Assembly (NCBI RefSeq): GCF_028767185.1
Contig: NZ_JARACK010000003.1
Coordinates: 248,001 to 312,000, forward strand
Source of the DNA: Mangrovimonas aestuarii
Lineage (GTDB): Bacteria > Bacteroidota > Bacteroidia > Flavobacteriales > Flavobacteriaceae
DNA: 64,000 bases
Reading direction: 5' to 3'
Shown: positions 28,803 to 37,597 of the stretch, piece by piece
Layout: every line of letters begins with the position of its first letter
How positions within the stretch are numbered: position 1 is the first letter of the stretch
The notes under the pieces: model-generated
Told to the model about the DNA's origin: nothing
Databases searched by the model: none
The model's input: only the letters and a program-made list of their open reading frames with translations
Position numbers and translations under genes: made by a program

Positions 28803-30692
28803 ATGAAAAAGCTAATTTTCCCACTACTAAGCATCGGTTTAGTGATGTCCTGTAGTACTGCTAAACAAACTGCACAGACAGATGCTGTAGCCCAAGCCCC
28901 TGAGGTTAAGCTCGTAAATACATCAGAACCTTGTGGATATTGGCAACAGCATGTTGACTACCAAATGGAAATTGACATGAATGTTGAAACTTATCAATAC
29001 AACGGTAAGCAACACCTTGTTTATACCAACAATTCTCCAGACGTTTTGAATAAGGTGTACTACCACCTTTTCTTAAACGCGTTTCAGCCAGGCAGCGAAA
29101 TGGATGCCCGTTTACAGAGTATTGCCGATCCAGACGATAGAATGATGGCCAATGGTAAAAGCAGGATTGCTTCATTAAAGCCTAATGAAATTGGTTATAT
29201 AAAAGTAAATGACCTCAAACAAAATGGTAAAAGTATTTCATACAAAACCATTGGAACAATTTTAGAAGTTAAACTAGATAAACCTATTCAACCTGGTGAG
29301 AAGGTAACTTTCGACATGAATTTCAATGCCCAAGTACCTTTGCAAATTCGTCGTTCGGGAAGAAATAATGCAGAAGGTGTGGCCTTATCAATGACACAAT
29401 GGTATCCTAAACTTGCTGAATACGATTTTGAAGGCTGGCATGCCGATCCGTATATTGGACGTGAATTCCATGGTGTTTGGGGTAATTTCGATGTAAAACT
29501 TACCATCGATAAAGATTATGTAGTGGGAGGTACGGGCTACTTACAAAACCCTAATGAAATTGGCCATGGTTACGAAACAGGTAAAATAGCTAAACCAAAA
29601 GGAGATAAGTTAACTTGGCATTTTGTTGCTCCAAATGTACATGATTTCACCTGGGCAGCCGATCCTGATTTTGCTCACGATACAGCACAGGTTCCTGGCG
29701 GTCCAACACTTCACTTTTTATACAAAAACAAACCAGAATTAAAGGATAACTGGAAAGCACTTCAGCCTAAAACAGTTGAAATGATGCAGTATTATAGTAA
29801 AAACATAGGCAAATATCCATACCAACAATATTCAGTTATCCAAGGAGGTGATGGTGGTATGGAATACGCTATGTGTACCCTAATCACTGGTGAACGTAAA
29901 CTAGGTAGCCTTATTGGTGTTACAGCACACGAACTGGCACACACTTGGTTCCAATTCCTATTAGCAACCAATGAAAGTAAACACGAATGGATGGACGAAG
30001 GCTTTACAAGCTATATTAGTGATTGGGCCATGAACGACATCATGAAAGAAAACAAGCAAAATCCAACGCAAGCAGCTTATCAAGGATATAATTACCTGGC
30101 AAAGTCAGGTAAACAACAACCGTTAACAACGCATGCCGATCGTTATGCCTATAACTTGGTTTACGGTATTTCGGCATACAGTAAAGGTGAAGTATTCTTA
30201 TCACAATTGGGATATGTAATAGGAGAGGACAACCTTAAACAAACCCTTAAAAGATACTTTGAAGATTGGGCGTTTAAACACCCAACGCCTAACGATTTTA
30301 TTCGTTGTGCTGAAAAAGTATCCGGTTTAGAATTGGATTGGTACCTTACAGACTGGACAAAAACTACAAACACTATTGACTATGGTATTACTTCTGTTGA
30401 AGAAAATAACAACATAACTAATGTTACACTGGAACGCATTGGTTTAATGCCAATGCCTATAGATTTAGAAGTAGTTTATACAGATGGTAGTAGCGAGATT
30501 TTCTATATTCCTTTACGCATGATGTATGGCGAAAAACCTAGCACTTCTGCAAGAACTATATTAAAGGACTGGGCTTGGGCATATCCTAAATATACCTTCA
30601 ATATAGAAAAACCTAAAACTGCTATTAAATCAATTACCATAGACCCTAAAGGACTGATGGCCGATGTAAACAGAGATAACAATGAGTTATAA
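28803..30692 (+). CDS. M1-family zinc metallopeptidase lipoprotein
   Basis: This is a 629-residue lipoprotein (lipobox VMSC, Cys17). After the N-terminal beta-sheet domain the catalytic motif is HELAH (His376, Glu377, His380) with the third zinc ligand Glu399 exactly 18 residues later in WMDEGFTSY. The exopeptidase motif reads GGMEYAM, the M1 G-x-M-E-N equivalent with Tyr in place of Asn. It resembles the aminopeptidase N-like enzymes common in Bacteroidota and should act in the periplasm or at the surface. It has its own terminator. Confidence 0.93.
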   Translation: MKKLIFPLLSIGLVMSCSTAKQTAQTDAVAQAPEVKLVNTSEPCGYWQQHVDYQMEIDMNVETYQYNGKQHLVYTNNSPDVLNKVYYHLFLNAFQPGSEMDARLQSIADPDDRMMANGKSRIASLKPNEIGYIKVNDLKQNGKSISYKTIGTILEVKLDKPIQPGEKVTFDMNFNAQVPLQIRRSGRNNAEGVALSMTQWYPKLAEYDFEGWHADPYIGREFHGVWGNFDVKLTIDKDYVVGGTGYLQNPNEIGHGYETGKIAKPKGDKLTWHFVAPNVHDFTWAADPDFAHDTAQVPGGPTLHFLYKNKPELKDNWKALQPKTVEMMQYYSKNIGKYPYQQYSVIQGGDGGMEYAMCTLITGERKLGSLIGVTAHELAHTWFQFLLATNESKHEWMDEGFTSYISDWAMNDIMKENKQNPTQAAYQGYNYLAKSGKQQPLTTHADRYAYNLVYGISAYSKGEVFLSQLGYVIGEDNLKQTLKRYFEDWAFKHPTPNDFIRCAEKVSGLELDWYLTDWTKTTNTIDYGITSVEENNNITNVTLERIGLMPMPIDLEVVYTDGSSEIFYIPLRMMYGEKPSTSARTILKDWAWAYPKYTFNIEKPKTAIKSITIDPKGLMADVNRDNNEL

Positions 30693-30723
30693 ATAGCATT
30701 ATATCTTTTTTATGCTTAATTTT

Positions 30724-30757
30724 AAGACGCATATCCAAGTTTGGATATGCGTCTTTT
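30724..30757 (+). terminator. Terminator after the M1 peptidase
   Basis: GACGCATATCCAA and TTGGATATGCGTC are a perfect 13-bp inverted repeat separated by only two bases, followed by TTTT. It covers the alternative ATG at 30747 of the next gene. Confidence 0.88.
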
Positions 30758-30773
30758 CGTTGATAACTGTGCC

Positions 30774-32174
30774 ATGAATTTCAATACGGCTTTATATACG
30801 GATTTGTACCAACTCTCTATGGGGCAATCCTATTTCATGCACAATCGACATAATACCACAGCTACTTTCGATTACTTCTTCAGAAAATCGCCTTTTAATG
30901 GTGGATATGTTATTTTCTGTGGATTGGAGATTGTATTGGATTGGCTGGAACAACTTCATTTTTCTGAAGAAGATCTGAACTATCTAAAAGAACAAGGCTT
31001 TAAAACAGAATACTTGAACTTTTTAAAGGATTTTAAGTTTAGCGGTCAACTAAAAAGTGTTGAGGAAGGAAATGTTGTGTTTCCTTTTGCACCCATTGTT
31101 TCCGTTTCTGGAACTATTTTAGAATGCCAAATCGTGGAAACTTATCTTTTAAACACCCTAAATTTTCAATCGCTTATAGCTACAAAAGCAAGTAGAATGC
31201 GGTATGTTGCAGGGTCAGAGGCTATTCTTTCCGAATTTGGTTTACGACGCGCACAAAGCTATGCAGGTTTAATGGCTTCAAGAGCATCTATTGTAGGTGG
31301 TTTTAACTCTACATCAAACGTCATAGCTGGAAAAACTTTTAATATTCCTATTTCAGGAACCATGTCGCATGCCTTTGTTCAGAGTTACGGTGATGAACTA
31401 AAAGCCTTTAGAGCCTATGCGGAAACCTATCCTGAAAATTGTATTCTATTGGTCGATACATACAATACTTTAGACAGCGGAATACCAAATGCCATTTTGG
31501 TTGCTAAAGAGTTAGAGGAAAAAGGGCATCAATTGGTTGCTATCCGTCTCGATAGCGGTGATTTAAATTACCTATCCAATAAAACCAGACAATTACTGGA
31601 CAATGCGAATTTACACTATGTAAAGATTGCAGCTTCCAATCAGTTGGATGAAAATGTTATTAGAAGTTTAAAGGAACAACAAGCTGTTATCGATATATAC
31701 GGAATAGGAACCAATCTAGTTGTAGGTCGTGACAATGCTGCCTTAGATGGTGTTTTTAAACTTTGCAGTTTTGATGATGAACCAAGAATAAAAATTTCTG
31801 AAAACCTCAAGAAAATGAATTTTCCTGGAAGCAAACAAGTATTCCGTTATGTTAATTCGCAAGGACAATATTCCGCCGATGTTATAACTTTAGATAATTT
31901 AGAAGCTCCTACCAGAATGACACATCCGTTTGAACCTCATAAATCCATATCTTTGAAGCCTGTAAATGCACTGCCTTTGTTACATGTTGTTATGCAAAAC
32001 GGTAAACGTACCATAAGCAAACAACCAACAATGACAATCGCGGAAAAAGCCAAAAGTTTTTTAAGCAAGCTTCCGCCTGAACATAAGCGGTTTGATTTTC
32101 CCCATGAATATAAAGTGGGACTTAGCTTAGAAGTAAGCGCATTACGGGAATTACTTAAAAACAAACAAGGATGA
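30774..32174 (+). CDS. pncB: Nicotinate phosphoribosyltransferase
   Basis: The enzyme makes nicotinate mononucleotide from nicotinate and PRPP in NAD salvage. I start at the ATG at 30774 (466 residues, MNFNTALYTDLYQLSMGQSYF), because the reading from 30741 or 30747 begins inside the preceding terminator hairpin. Features are DLYQLSMG at the N-terminus, ISGTMSHAFVQS with His199 (the histidine phosphorylated in this family), RLDSGDL and IYGIGTNL. The length is typical. rnpA follows after 51 nt. Confidence 0.95.
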   Translation: MNFNTALYTDLYQLSMGQSYFMHNRHNTTATFDYFFRKSPFNGGYVIFCGLEIVLDWLEQLHFSEEDLNYLKEQGFKTEYLNFLKDFKFSGQLKSVEEGNVVFPFAPIVSVSGTILECQIVETYLLNTLNFQSLIATKASRMRYVAGSEAILSEFGLRRAQSYAGLMASRASIVGGFNSTSNVIAGKTFNIPISGTMSHAFVQSYGDELKAFRAYAETYPENCILLVDTYNTLDSGIPNAILVAKELEEKGHQLVAIRLDSGDLNYLSNKTRQLLDNANLHYVKIAASNQLDENVIRSLKEQQAVIDIYGIGTNLVVGRDNAALDGVFKLCSFDDEPRIKISENLKKMNFPGSKQVFRYVNSQGQYSADVITLDNLEAPTRMTHPFEPHKSISLKPVNALPLLHVVMQNGKRTISKQPTMTIAEKAKSFLSKLPPEHKRFDFPHEYKVGLSLEVSALRELLKNKQG

Positions 32175-32225
32175 CTCCTTTTAACTTAGAACAAATAATC
32201 TTCATAGGTCTTCAGAAATAATATA

Positions 32226-32606
32226 ATGTCCCATACTTTTAGAAAAAACGAGAAACTTAAAAGCGAAAAACTCATTGGTAAAATGTTTAAAGAGGGAAAA
32301 TCTGTATCGGCCTATCCATTGCGTTTGGTATATATGCCCACCTCTTTTGATGAAGACAATATAAAGGCAAAAACAGCTGTTTCTGTTAGTAAACGACAAT
32401 TTAAAAAGGCTGTGGATAGAAACAGAATTAAACGTTTGATGCGTGAGGCCTACAGACTCAATAAGCCAGAGTTTTTTAACAACATGCCAACATCTTATGC
32501 GTTTATGATTTTGTACATTAGCAAAGATGAGCCCGATTTTAAGAGCTTGAATCACAAAATGAAACGCTTGTTTAGCAAGTTTTCAAATAAAATTTCAGAG
32601 GAATAA
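32226..32606 (+). CDS. rnpA: Ribonuclease P protein component
   Basis: This 126-residue basic protein is the subunit that supports RNase P RNA in trimming the 5' end of tRNAs. The RNR motif is VDRNRIKRLMREAYRL, preceded by SVSKRQFKKA. The start is the ATG at 32226; the N-terminal FRKNEKLKSEKLIGKMFKEG is as expected. It is not next to rpmH/dnaA as in many bacteria; instead it sits between pncB and a C-terminal-processing-type peptidase with only 12 nt to the latter. Confidence 0.95.
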   Translation: MSHTFRKNEKLKSEKLIGKMFKEGKSVSAYPLRLVYMPTSFDEDNIKAKTAVSVSKRQFKKAVDRNRIKRLMREAYRLNKPEFFNNMPTSYAFMILYISKDEPDFKSLNHKMKRLFSKFSNKISEE

Positions 32607-32618
32607 AGCCCTACAATA

Positions 32619-34256
32619 ATGAAAAAATTACTGCGTAAAAAAATACTAATTCCCATAACGGCATTGACCATTTTTATTACGGGATCGGCCTTTCAGAGTG
32701 ACTTCTTTGAAATAGCCAAACAAATAGAGATTTTCACAACCTTATTCAAGGAGCTCAATATGAATTATGTTGATGAAACCAACCCGGCCGAACTTATGGA
32801 TACTGCCATAAAAGGTATGTTGGATGACTTAGACCCTTATACACGTTACATGAATGAGCAGGATGTTGAAGCAGCCAGAATAAACAATACCGGAGACTAC
32901 ATAGGGATAGGTGCCAAGGTAAGAACCATGAAGGATAAATTGGTTATTGTAGAACCTTATAAGGATTATCCGGCAGATAAAGCCGGTATTAAAGCTGGAG
33001 ATGAAATCATCAAAGTGGGCAATACCCTTGTAGAAAGCTATAAGGACGATGCAGGTGAATTACTTAAAGGATCGCCGGGAACTAAGGTTGAAGTAACCTA
33101 TAAACGTCAAGGCAAAACACTTGCTGCTACAATAGAACGTGCTTCAGTGGAAATTAATGCTGTTCCTTATTTTAAAATGGTAGATAATAAAACTGGATAT
33201 ATCGTACTAACTCAGTTTAACAATAAAGCGTCATCCCAAACCAGTTATGCCCTTAGGGATTTAAAAGCTCAGGGTGCAGAACGCATAATACTAGATCTTA
33301 GAAGTAATCCTGGTGGATTATTGCACGAAGCAGTGAACGTAGTTAACTTATTCATCCCAAAAGGACAATTGGTAGTAACAACAAAATCGAAAGTTAAAAA
33401 GTTCAACAGAACTTATTATACTCAAAAAGATCCAATTGATACAGAAATCCCGTTAGTAGTGCTCATTAATGGTATGAGTGCCTCTGCCAGTGAAATTGTT
33501 TCTGGGTCTTTACAAGACTTAGACCGTGCCGTAATTGTGGGATCACAAAGCTATGGAAAAGGATTGGTACAACGCCCTAAAAAATTAACTTATGGTACAC
33601 AATTAAAAGTGACCATTTCACGCTATTATACTCCTTCTGGACGTTGTATTCAAGCTTTGGATTATTGGCACAGAGATGATAACGGAGAAGCCGTTAAAAT
33701 AGCCAAAGAAGACTATAACGAATTTAAAACCAAGAACGGTAGAAAGGTATTTGATGGCGGTGGAATTTTTCCAGATGAAGCTATGGAAGTCACAAAAAAC
33801 TCAGCCATTACCAATGCCATTATAAACGACAATCTTATTTTCGATTTCGCTACCAATTATTATTATCAACATCCATCGATAGATATTACTAATTTTAAAC
33901 TAACCGATGCCGATTTTAATGCCTTTAAATCGTTTGTTGATAAAAGTGATTTCAGCTTTGAAACAGATACCGAAAAAGCTTTGGTTAAAGCCTTTGAAAA
34001 TGCAAAAAAAGAAGATTTGGATGATATTATAGATAAAGATTACAATACGCTTATAAACAGTTTAAATCAATACAAAACCAAGGGAATTGACAAAAATAAA
34101 GAACAGATAACAAATGAGTTAACAGATGAAATAGTGAAACGATATGTATATCGTGAAGGACTATATGATTATTATTTAACCCATAATCCGGAAATAAAAA
34201 AAGCTACCGAAATCCTCTCCAAACAATCAAAATACAACAGTTACCTCAGAAATTGA
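32619..34256 (+). CDS. S41-family C-terminal processing peptidase
   Basis: This 545-residue exported protein has an N-terminal signal/anchor (about 8-25). A PDZ domain (about 85-165, GIGAKVRTMKDKLVIVEPYKDYPADKAGIKAGDEIIKV) and the S41 protease domain follow. The nucleophile lies in NGMSASASEIVSG and the lysine in GSQSYGKGLVQ, the Ser/Lys dyad of CtpA/Tsp. The C-terminal 150 residues are helical. It degrades or matures periplasmic proteins. It follows rnpA by 12 nt and ends before a clear terminator. Confidence 0.94.
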   Translation: MKKLLRKKILIPITALTIFITGSAFQSDFFEIAKQIEIFTTLFKELNMNYVDETNPAELMDTAIKGMLDDLDPYTRYMNEQDVEAARINNTGDYIGIGAKVRTMKDKLVIVEPYKDYPADKAGIKAGDEIIKVGNTLVESYKDDAGELLKGSPGTKVEVTYKRQGKTLAATIERASVEINAVPYFKMVDNKTGYIVLTQFNNKASSQTSYALRDLKAQGAERIILDLRSNPGGLLHEAVNVVNLFIPKGQLVVTTKSKVKKFNRTYYTQKDPIDTEIPLVVLINGMSASASEIVSGSLQDLDRAVIVGSQSYGKGLVQRPKKLTYGTQLKVTISRYYTPSGRCIQALDYWHRDDNGEAVKIAKEDYNEFKTKNGRKVFDGGGIFPDEAMEVTKNSAITNAIINDNLIFDFATNYYYQHPSIDITNFKLTDADFNAFKSFVDKSDFSFETDTEKALVKAFENAKKEDLDDIIDKDYNTLINSLNQYKTKGIDKNKEQITNELTDEIVKRYVYREGLYDYYLTHNPEIKKATEILSKQSKYNSYLRN

Positions 34257-34297
34257 TAAAGTGTAGAACCATTTAATAAACGGTAAATAAAAACATT

Positions 34298-34328
34298 AAG
34301 CCACTCAAATTTGAGTGGCTTCATTTTT
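34298..34328 (+). terminator. Terminator after the S41 peptidase
   Basis: AAGCCACTCAAA and TTTGAGTGGCTT form a perfect 12-bp repeat with no spacer (a four-base loop forms from the centre), followed by a T-rich tract. Confidence 0.85.
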
Positions 34329-34375
34329 ATAAAAATTTAAAAAAACATATCTTTAACTACTATATTTTTTTGAAA

Positions 34376-35215
34376 ATGAGATTAAATTTAATAATTCTAT
34401 TATTTTTTTGTCATATTTCATTCGCACAGAACGAGTTAACACACGTTGTTTATTTTGATACCGATAAGTATGAAGTCCCTCCAACAGAGGAAAGTAGACT
34501 TTTGTTATTCATGTCGACAATAGACACTTTGGATATTGAAAAAATATCCATCTACGGTTTTTGTGACGATAGAGGTACCGAAAACTATAATATGGTACTT
34601 TCTCAAAATAGGGCCGATGCTATAAAAACCCTTTTTGCTAATAGCGAATTTGACGAATCCGTTATTACCAATGTAAATGGTAAAGGAGAGATTCTACTTA
34701 AAATAGTTAAGGAAAATAATGTATCTAAAATAAGAGGTCTTAACAGAAAAGTTGAAATTATTGTAAAACCAAAGCCTGAACCCCAACCAGAACCAGTAAA
34801 AGAAAAAGCCAAAAAGAGTCCAACCGATCAATTAAAAGGCAATCTTAAGGCAGGTGACAAAATTGTTTTCGATAATCTATTGTTTAAAACGGGTTATAGT
34901 TACCTTACTCCAGAATCTAAAAAAACACTAGCTAAAATCGCTGATATCCTTGTTGAACGGGATAATGTATACTTCACTATTGAAGGCCATGTGTGCTGTA
35001 CACAAAACTCTAGGGATGCTGTAGATCGTAAGACAAAAAAGAGAAATCTATCGGTTGCCAGAGCCAAGTATATATACGATTATTTGGCTAAAAAAGGTGT
35101 GAGCGAACGTCGTATGAAATATGTTGGGATGCGTAGAAAATTTCCTTTGGGAGGTGATCCTAAGTTCGATCGAAGGGTTGAAATACACATTACTTATGTT
35201 GGGGAGAAAAGCTAG
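34376..35215 (+). CDS. Exported protein with two OmpA-like domains
   Basis: The protein is 279 residues from the ATG at 34376; the in-frame TTG at 34370 is less likely. It has a signal peptide (ends HISFAQ). An N-terminal OmpA-like domain (about 22-130, YGFCDDRGTENYNMVLSQNRADAI) keeps the Asp and Arg positions. A proline/Lys-rich linker (KPKPEPQPEPV) joins it to a second OmpA-like domain (about 165-279) that reads GHVCCTQNSRDAVD in place of the usual GHTD. In the second domain the peptidoglycan-binding Asp is missing and a cysteine pair takes its place. It lacks a beta-barrel and overlaps the acetyltransferase gene by 4 nt (convergent). Confidence 0.85.
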   Translation: MRLNLIILLFFCHISFAQNELTHVVYFDTDKYEVPPTEESRLLLFMSTIDTLDIEKISIYGFCDDRGTENYNMVLSQNRADAIKTLFANSEFDESVITNVNGKGEILLKIVKENNVSKIRGLNRKVEIIVKPKPEPQPEPVKEKAKKSPTDQLKGNLKAGDKIVFDNLLFKTGYSYLTPESKKTLAKIADILVERDNVYFTIEGHVCCTQNSRDAVDRKTKKRNLSVARAKYIYDYLAKKGVSERRMKYVGMRRKFPLGGDPKFDRRVEIHITYVGEKS

Positions 35216-35658
35216 AATTTAACCATTCTTATATGTGGAATACCATCTTCCAAATAAGATTCACCAACTTCCTTAAACCCTAAATTGTTATAAAAAGTCT
35301 TTAAATAACACTGTGCAGAAATAGTAATTTGAGTTGTATTAAAATAATTTTCTACCGCCTTTATGGAAGCTTTCATAATCTCATAGCCATAACCGTATTT
35401 CCTTTCTCTTTCCTTGACAACAACTCTTCCTATACTAGCTTGTTCAAAATAATCACCAGAACTAAAAATACGTGTGTACGATACCAAATTTCTGTTTTTA
35501 TAACCTAAAATGTGCAGTGCCTTTTGATCTTTACCATCTACATCTTGATACACACAATCCTGTTCAACAACAAAAACCTCAGAGCGCAATTGAAGTAAAT
35601 CGTATAACTCCGAAGTATTTAACTCGTTAAAAGGTTTTATGTGAATATCTAATGCCAT
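35212..35658 (-). CDS. GNAT-family N-acetyltransferase, ElaA-like
   Basis: This 148-residue protein has the ElaA layout: RSEVFVVEQDCVYQDVDGKD near the N-terminus, then ASIGRVVVKERERKYGYGYEIMKAS for acetyl-CoA binding and NNLGFKEVGESYLEDGIPHIRM at the end. The acyl acceptor is unknown. It is the last gene of a tight minus-strand group rpiB - cation exporter - acetyltransferase (gaps 5 and 7 nt), and its 3' end overlaps the convergent OmpA-like gene. Confidence 0.88.
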   Translation of the reverse strand: MALDIHIKPFNELNTSELYDLLQLRSEVFVVEQDCVYQDVDGKDQKALHILGYKNRNLVSYTRIFSSGDYFEQASIGRVVVKERERKYGYGYEIMKASIKAVENYFNTTQITISAQCYLKTFYNNLGFKEVGESYLEDGIPHIRMVKF

Positions 35659-35665
35659 TTATATA

Positions 35666-36583
35666 CTAATCCTGAACTATAAAATCTTTTGAATCTTCAT
35701 CCTTTTCAAACTCAGGTTGAATGTTTATATGATTAATATTAAATTTTTCATGAAGCAATTCTTCAACTTTTACAAGGATTTCATTGAATTCTGATAAAGT
35801 GATATTCTCTGTAAAATCCAAATGTGCTTCTAAATGAAGTTCCTCATCATTTAAACACCAAATATGAATATGATGAAGTTTTTTGACCTTGTTTATAGTA
35901 TGTACTTCACGGGCAACATCCTTAACATTAATATGAGAGGGTGTAAACAACATCAACATTCTTGTAGATTGCTTTAGAAGATCGAATCCAACCCAAATCA
36001 AATAGATTGCAATTAACAATGTTAATAAACTATCTACCCAATACATTTGGTAAAATTTCATAAGCAAACCACCTATTAACACTGCAACGCTTGCCATCAT
36101 ATCTGTCAACAAATGGACATAGGCTGAACGTATGTTGATATTGTTCTCAGACTCTTTGTAAAGCAAAAACACACTTATTCCATTCGCTATAATTCCTAAT
36201 AGCGACAACCATATAACCAAATTAGACTCAATAGGTTCTGGTGAATGAAACCGCTTAACAGCTTCAATAATTAGAATTATAGCAATAATAACAAGTGTAG
36301 AGGCGTTAACAAAAGCAGCAAGAATTTCTGCTCGTTTATAACCGAATGTTTTTTGGATAGATGCTTTTTGTTTGGAAAGAACAGACGCAATATAGCTTAT
36401 TATTAAAGATATAACATCCGTAAAGTTATGAAGCGCATCACTTAATAACGCGAGACTACCCGAAATAAGACCTCCCACAACTTGGGCTAGGGTAATCGCC
36501 ATATTTAATAGAATGGAAATTAACAAACGGCGACCCTTAAGGTCGCCATGTTGATGATGTGTATGATCGTGATGCCGAGACAC
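35666..36583 (-). CDS. Cation diffusion facilitator (zinc/cobalt/cadmium-type exporter)
   Basis: This 305-residue inner-membrane protein starts with a histidine-rich metal-binding tail (SRHHDHTHHQHGD) and has six predicted membrane segments. The transport-site motifs are DALHNFTDVISLI (His/Asp) and HLLTDMMASVAVLI (His/Asp), as in CzcD/ZitB-type zinc exporters. A cytoplasmic ferredoxin-like C-terminal domain carries HHIHIW and further His/Glu. The start codon is GTG at 36583, five nucleotides after the rpiB stop, with no better ATG before the first membrane segment. Confidence 0.92.
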   Translation of the reverse strand: MSRHHDHTHHQHGDLKGRRLLISILLNMAITLAQVVGGLISGSLALLSDALHNFTDVISLIISYIASVLSKQKASIQKTFGYKRAEILAAFVNASTLVIIAIILIIEAVKRFHSPEPIESNLVIWLSLLGIIANGISVFLLYKESENNINIRSAYVHLLTDMMASVAVLIGGLLMKFYQMYWVDSLLTLLIAIYLIWVGFDLLKQSTRMLMLFTPSHINVKDVAREVHTINKVKKLHHIHIWCLNDEELHLEAHLDFTENITLSEFNEILVKVEELLHEKFNINHINIQPEFEKDEDSKDFIVQD

Positions 36584-36588
36584 AGTTA

Positions 36589-37023
36589 TTAACAGCTTAC
36601 CGGAATCTTCTCAACTCTATTAGAGTGGCGTCCTCCTTCAAATGCTGTGTTTAAAAAAGTGTCCACCATTTCCAAAGCTTGTGGCAAAGCAGTAAAACGA
36701 GCTGGAATACTCAATACGTTAGCATCGTTATGCTGTCTTGATAAAGCCACAATCTCTTTGTTCCAACATAATGCAGAACGTACACCTTGATGTTTATTGG
36801 CTGTCATATTGGCACCGTTTCCGCTACCGCATATTATAATACCAAAATCGGCTTTCTTATTTTCAACATCGGCGGCAACTGGATGTACAAAATCTGGATA
36901 ATCCACACTGTCATTACTATCTGTACCGTAGTTATTTACAGTAAAACCTTTACTCTCCAAGTGCTTGATAACCTCAAATTTATACTCGGTTCCAGCGTGG
37001 TCGTTTCCTATTGAAATAGTCAT
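36589..37023 (-). CDS. rpiB: Ribose-5-phosphate isomerase B
   Basis: RpiB interconverts ribose 5-phosphate and ribulose 5-phosphate in the non-oxidative pentose phosphate pathway. The 144-residue protein begins MTISIGNDHAGTEYK and has IICGSGNGANMTANKHQGVRSALCW, with the catalytic Cys and the phosphate loop, plus RQHNDANVLSIPARF. It is the first gene of the tight group with the cation exporter and acetyltransferase; whether the metabolic link is functional is unclear. Confidence 0.95.
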   Translation of the reverse strand: MTISIGNDHAGTEYKFEVIKHLESKGFTVNNYGTDSNDSVDYPDFVHPVAADVENKKADFGIIICGSGNGANMTANKHQGVRSALCWNKEIVALSRQHNDANVLSIPARFTALPQALEMVDTFLNTAFEGGRHSNRVEKIPVSC

Positions 37024-37597
37024 ATTTTAATTGTGTTGAAATTAGGTTGTAAAGTTAATAAATATGCCCCACTATTTGGGTTGTGAAAACTATATTAATA
37101 AACTGTTAATATCTATTTATCATTTTCTAAAACTTAAATTTTCAGAATCCATATTTTTTTACAAAGCAGAAGTAAATTCATTTAACAAAAAAATAACTCC
37201 ACTTTTTTTGGTCATCTTATCAAGGTCAAAATCGAACGAAATAAACAACGATTTTTAAATATTTTATTAAAATTTCATTGTCAACATTACCTATCAACGG
37301 TTGTTAATAACATTTACATTCTCCTTAAAAAATAAGAAGTTAACGAATTTTTAATTGTTAATTACCTTGTAATGGCTCGTAAAAAATGTAAATTCAAAAT
37401 AAACTTCAAAAAAGTTATACCAGTTATTAACAGACTATAATAACATACATTTAAGTTTTAAAAAAAATAAAAAGAAATTTACTAATAGTGTATACTGTGA
37501 ATAACGTTAATATTTGAAAATTTAAAATTCAATTAAAAGGTATTATTCATAAGTATTGATATTATTACTGTAGCTTTGTTATGTCAGATTAAACAGA
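37024..37597. other. 574-nt AT-rich divergent intergenic region
   Basis: This region lies between the divergent rpiB and rnr starts and is very A/T-rich. It holds a TAGCTTTG -7 box near rnr and a single TGTGAATAA (37496-37504) that matches a relaxed DnaA box. A nominal 64-codon reading (37064-37258) has no protein-like composition. I see no RNA gene or convincing repeat array. Confidence 0.5.
37571..37578 (+). promoter_or_regulatory. Putative -7 box of rnr
   Basis: TAGCTTTG, 19 nt before the ATG of rnr. Confidence 0.42.

Noticed and set aside
37064-37258. 64-codon reading in the rpiB-rnr gap
   Set aside because: Very A/T-rich, no motif, no promoter or terminator; likely chance.
37496-37504. 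TGTGAATAA, a relaxed DnaA box
   Set aside because: Single copy, no cluster or dnaA gene nearby, so no support for an origin.
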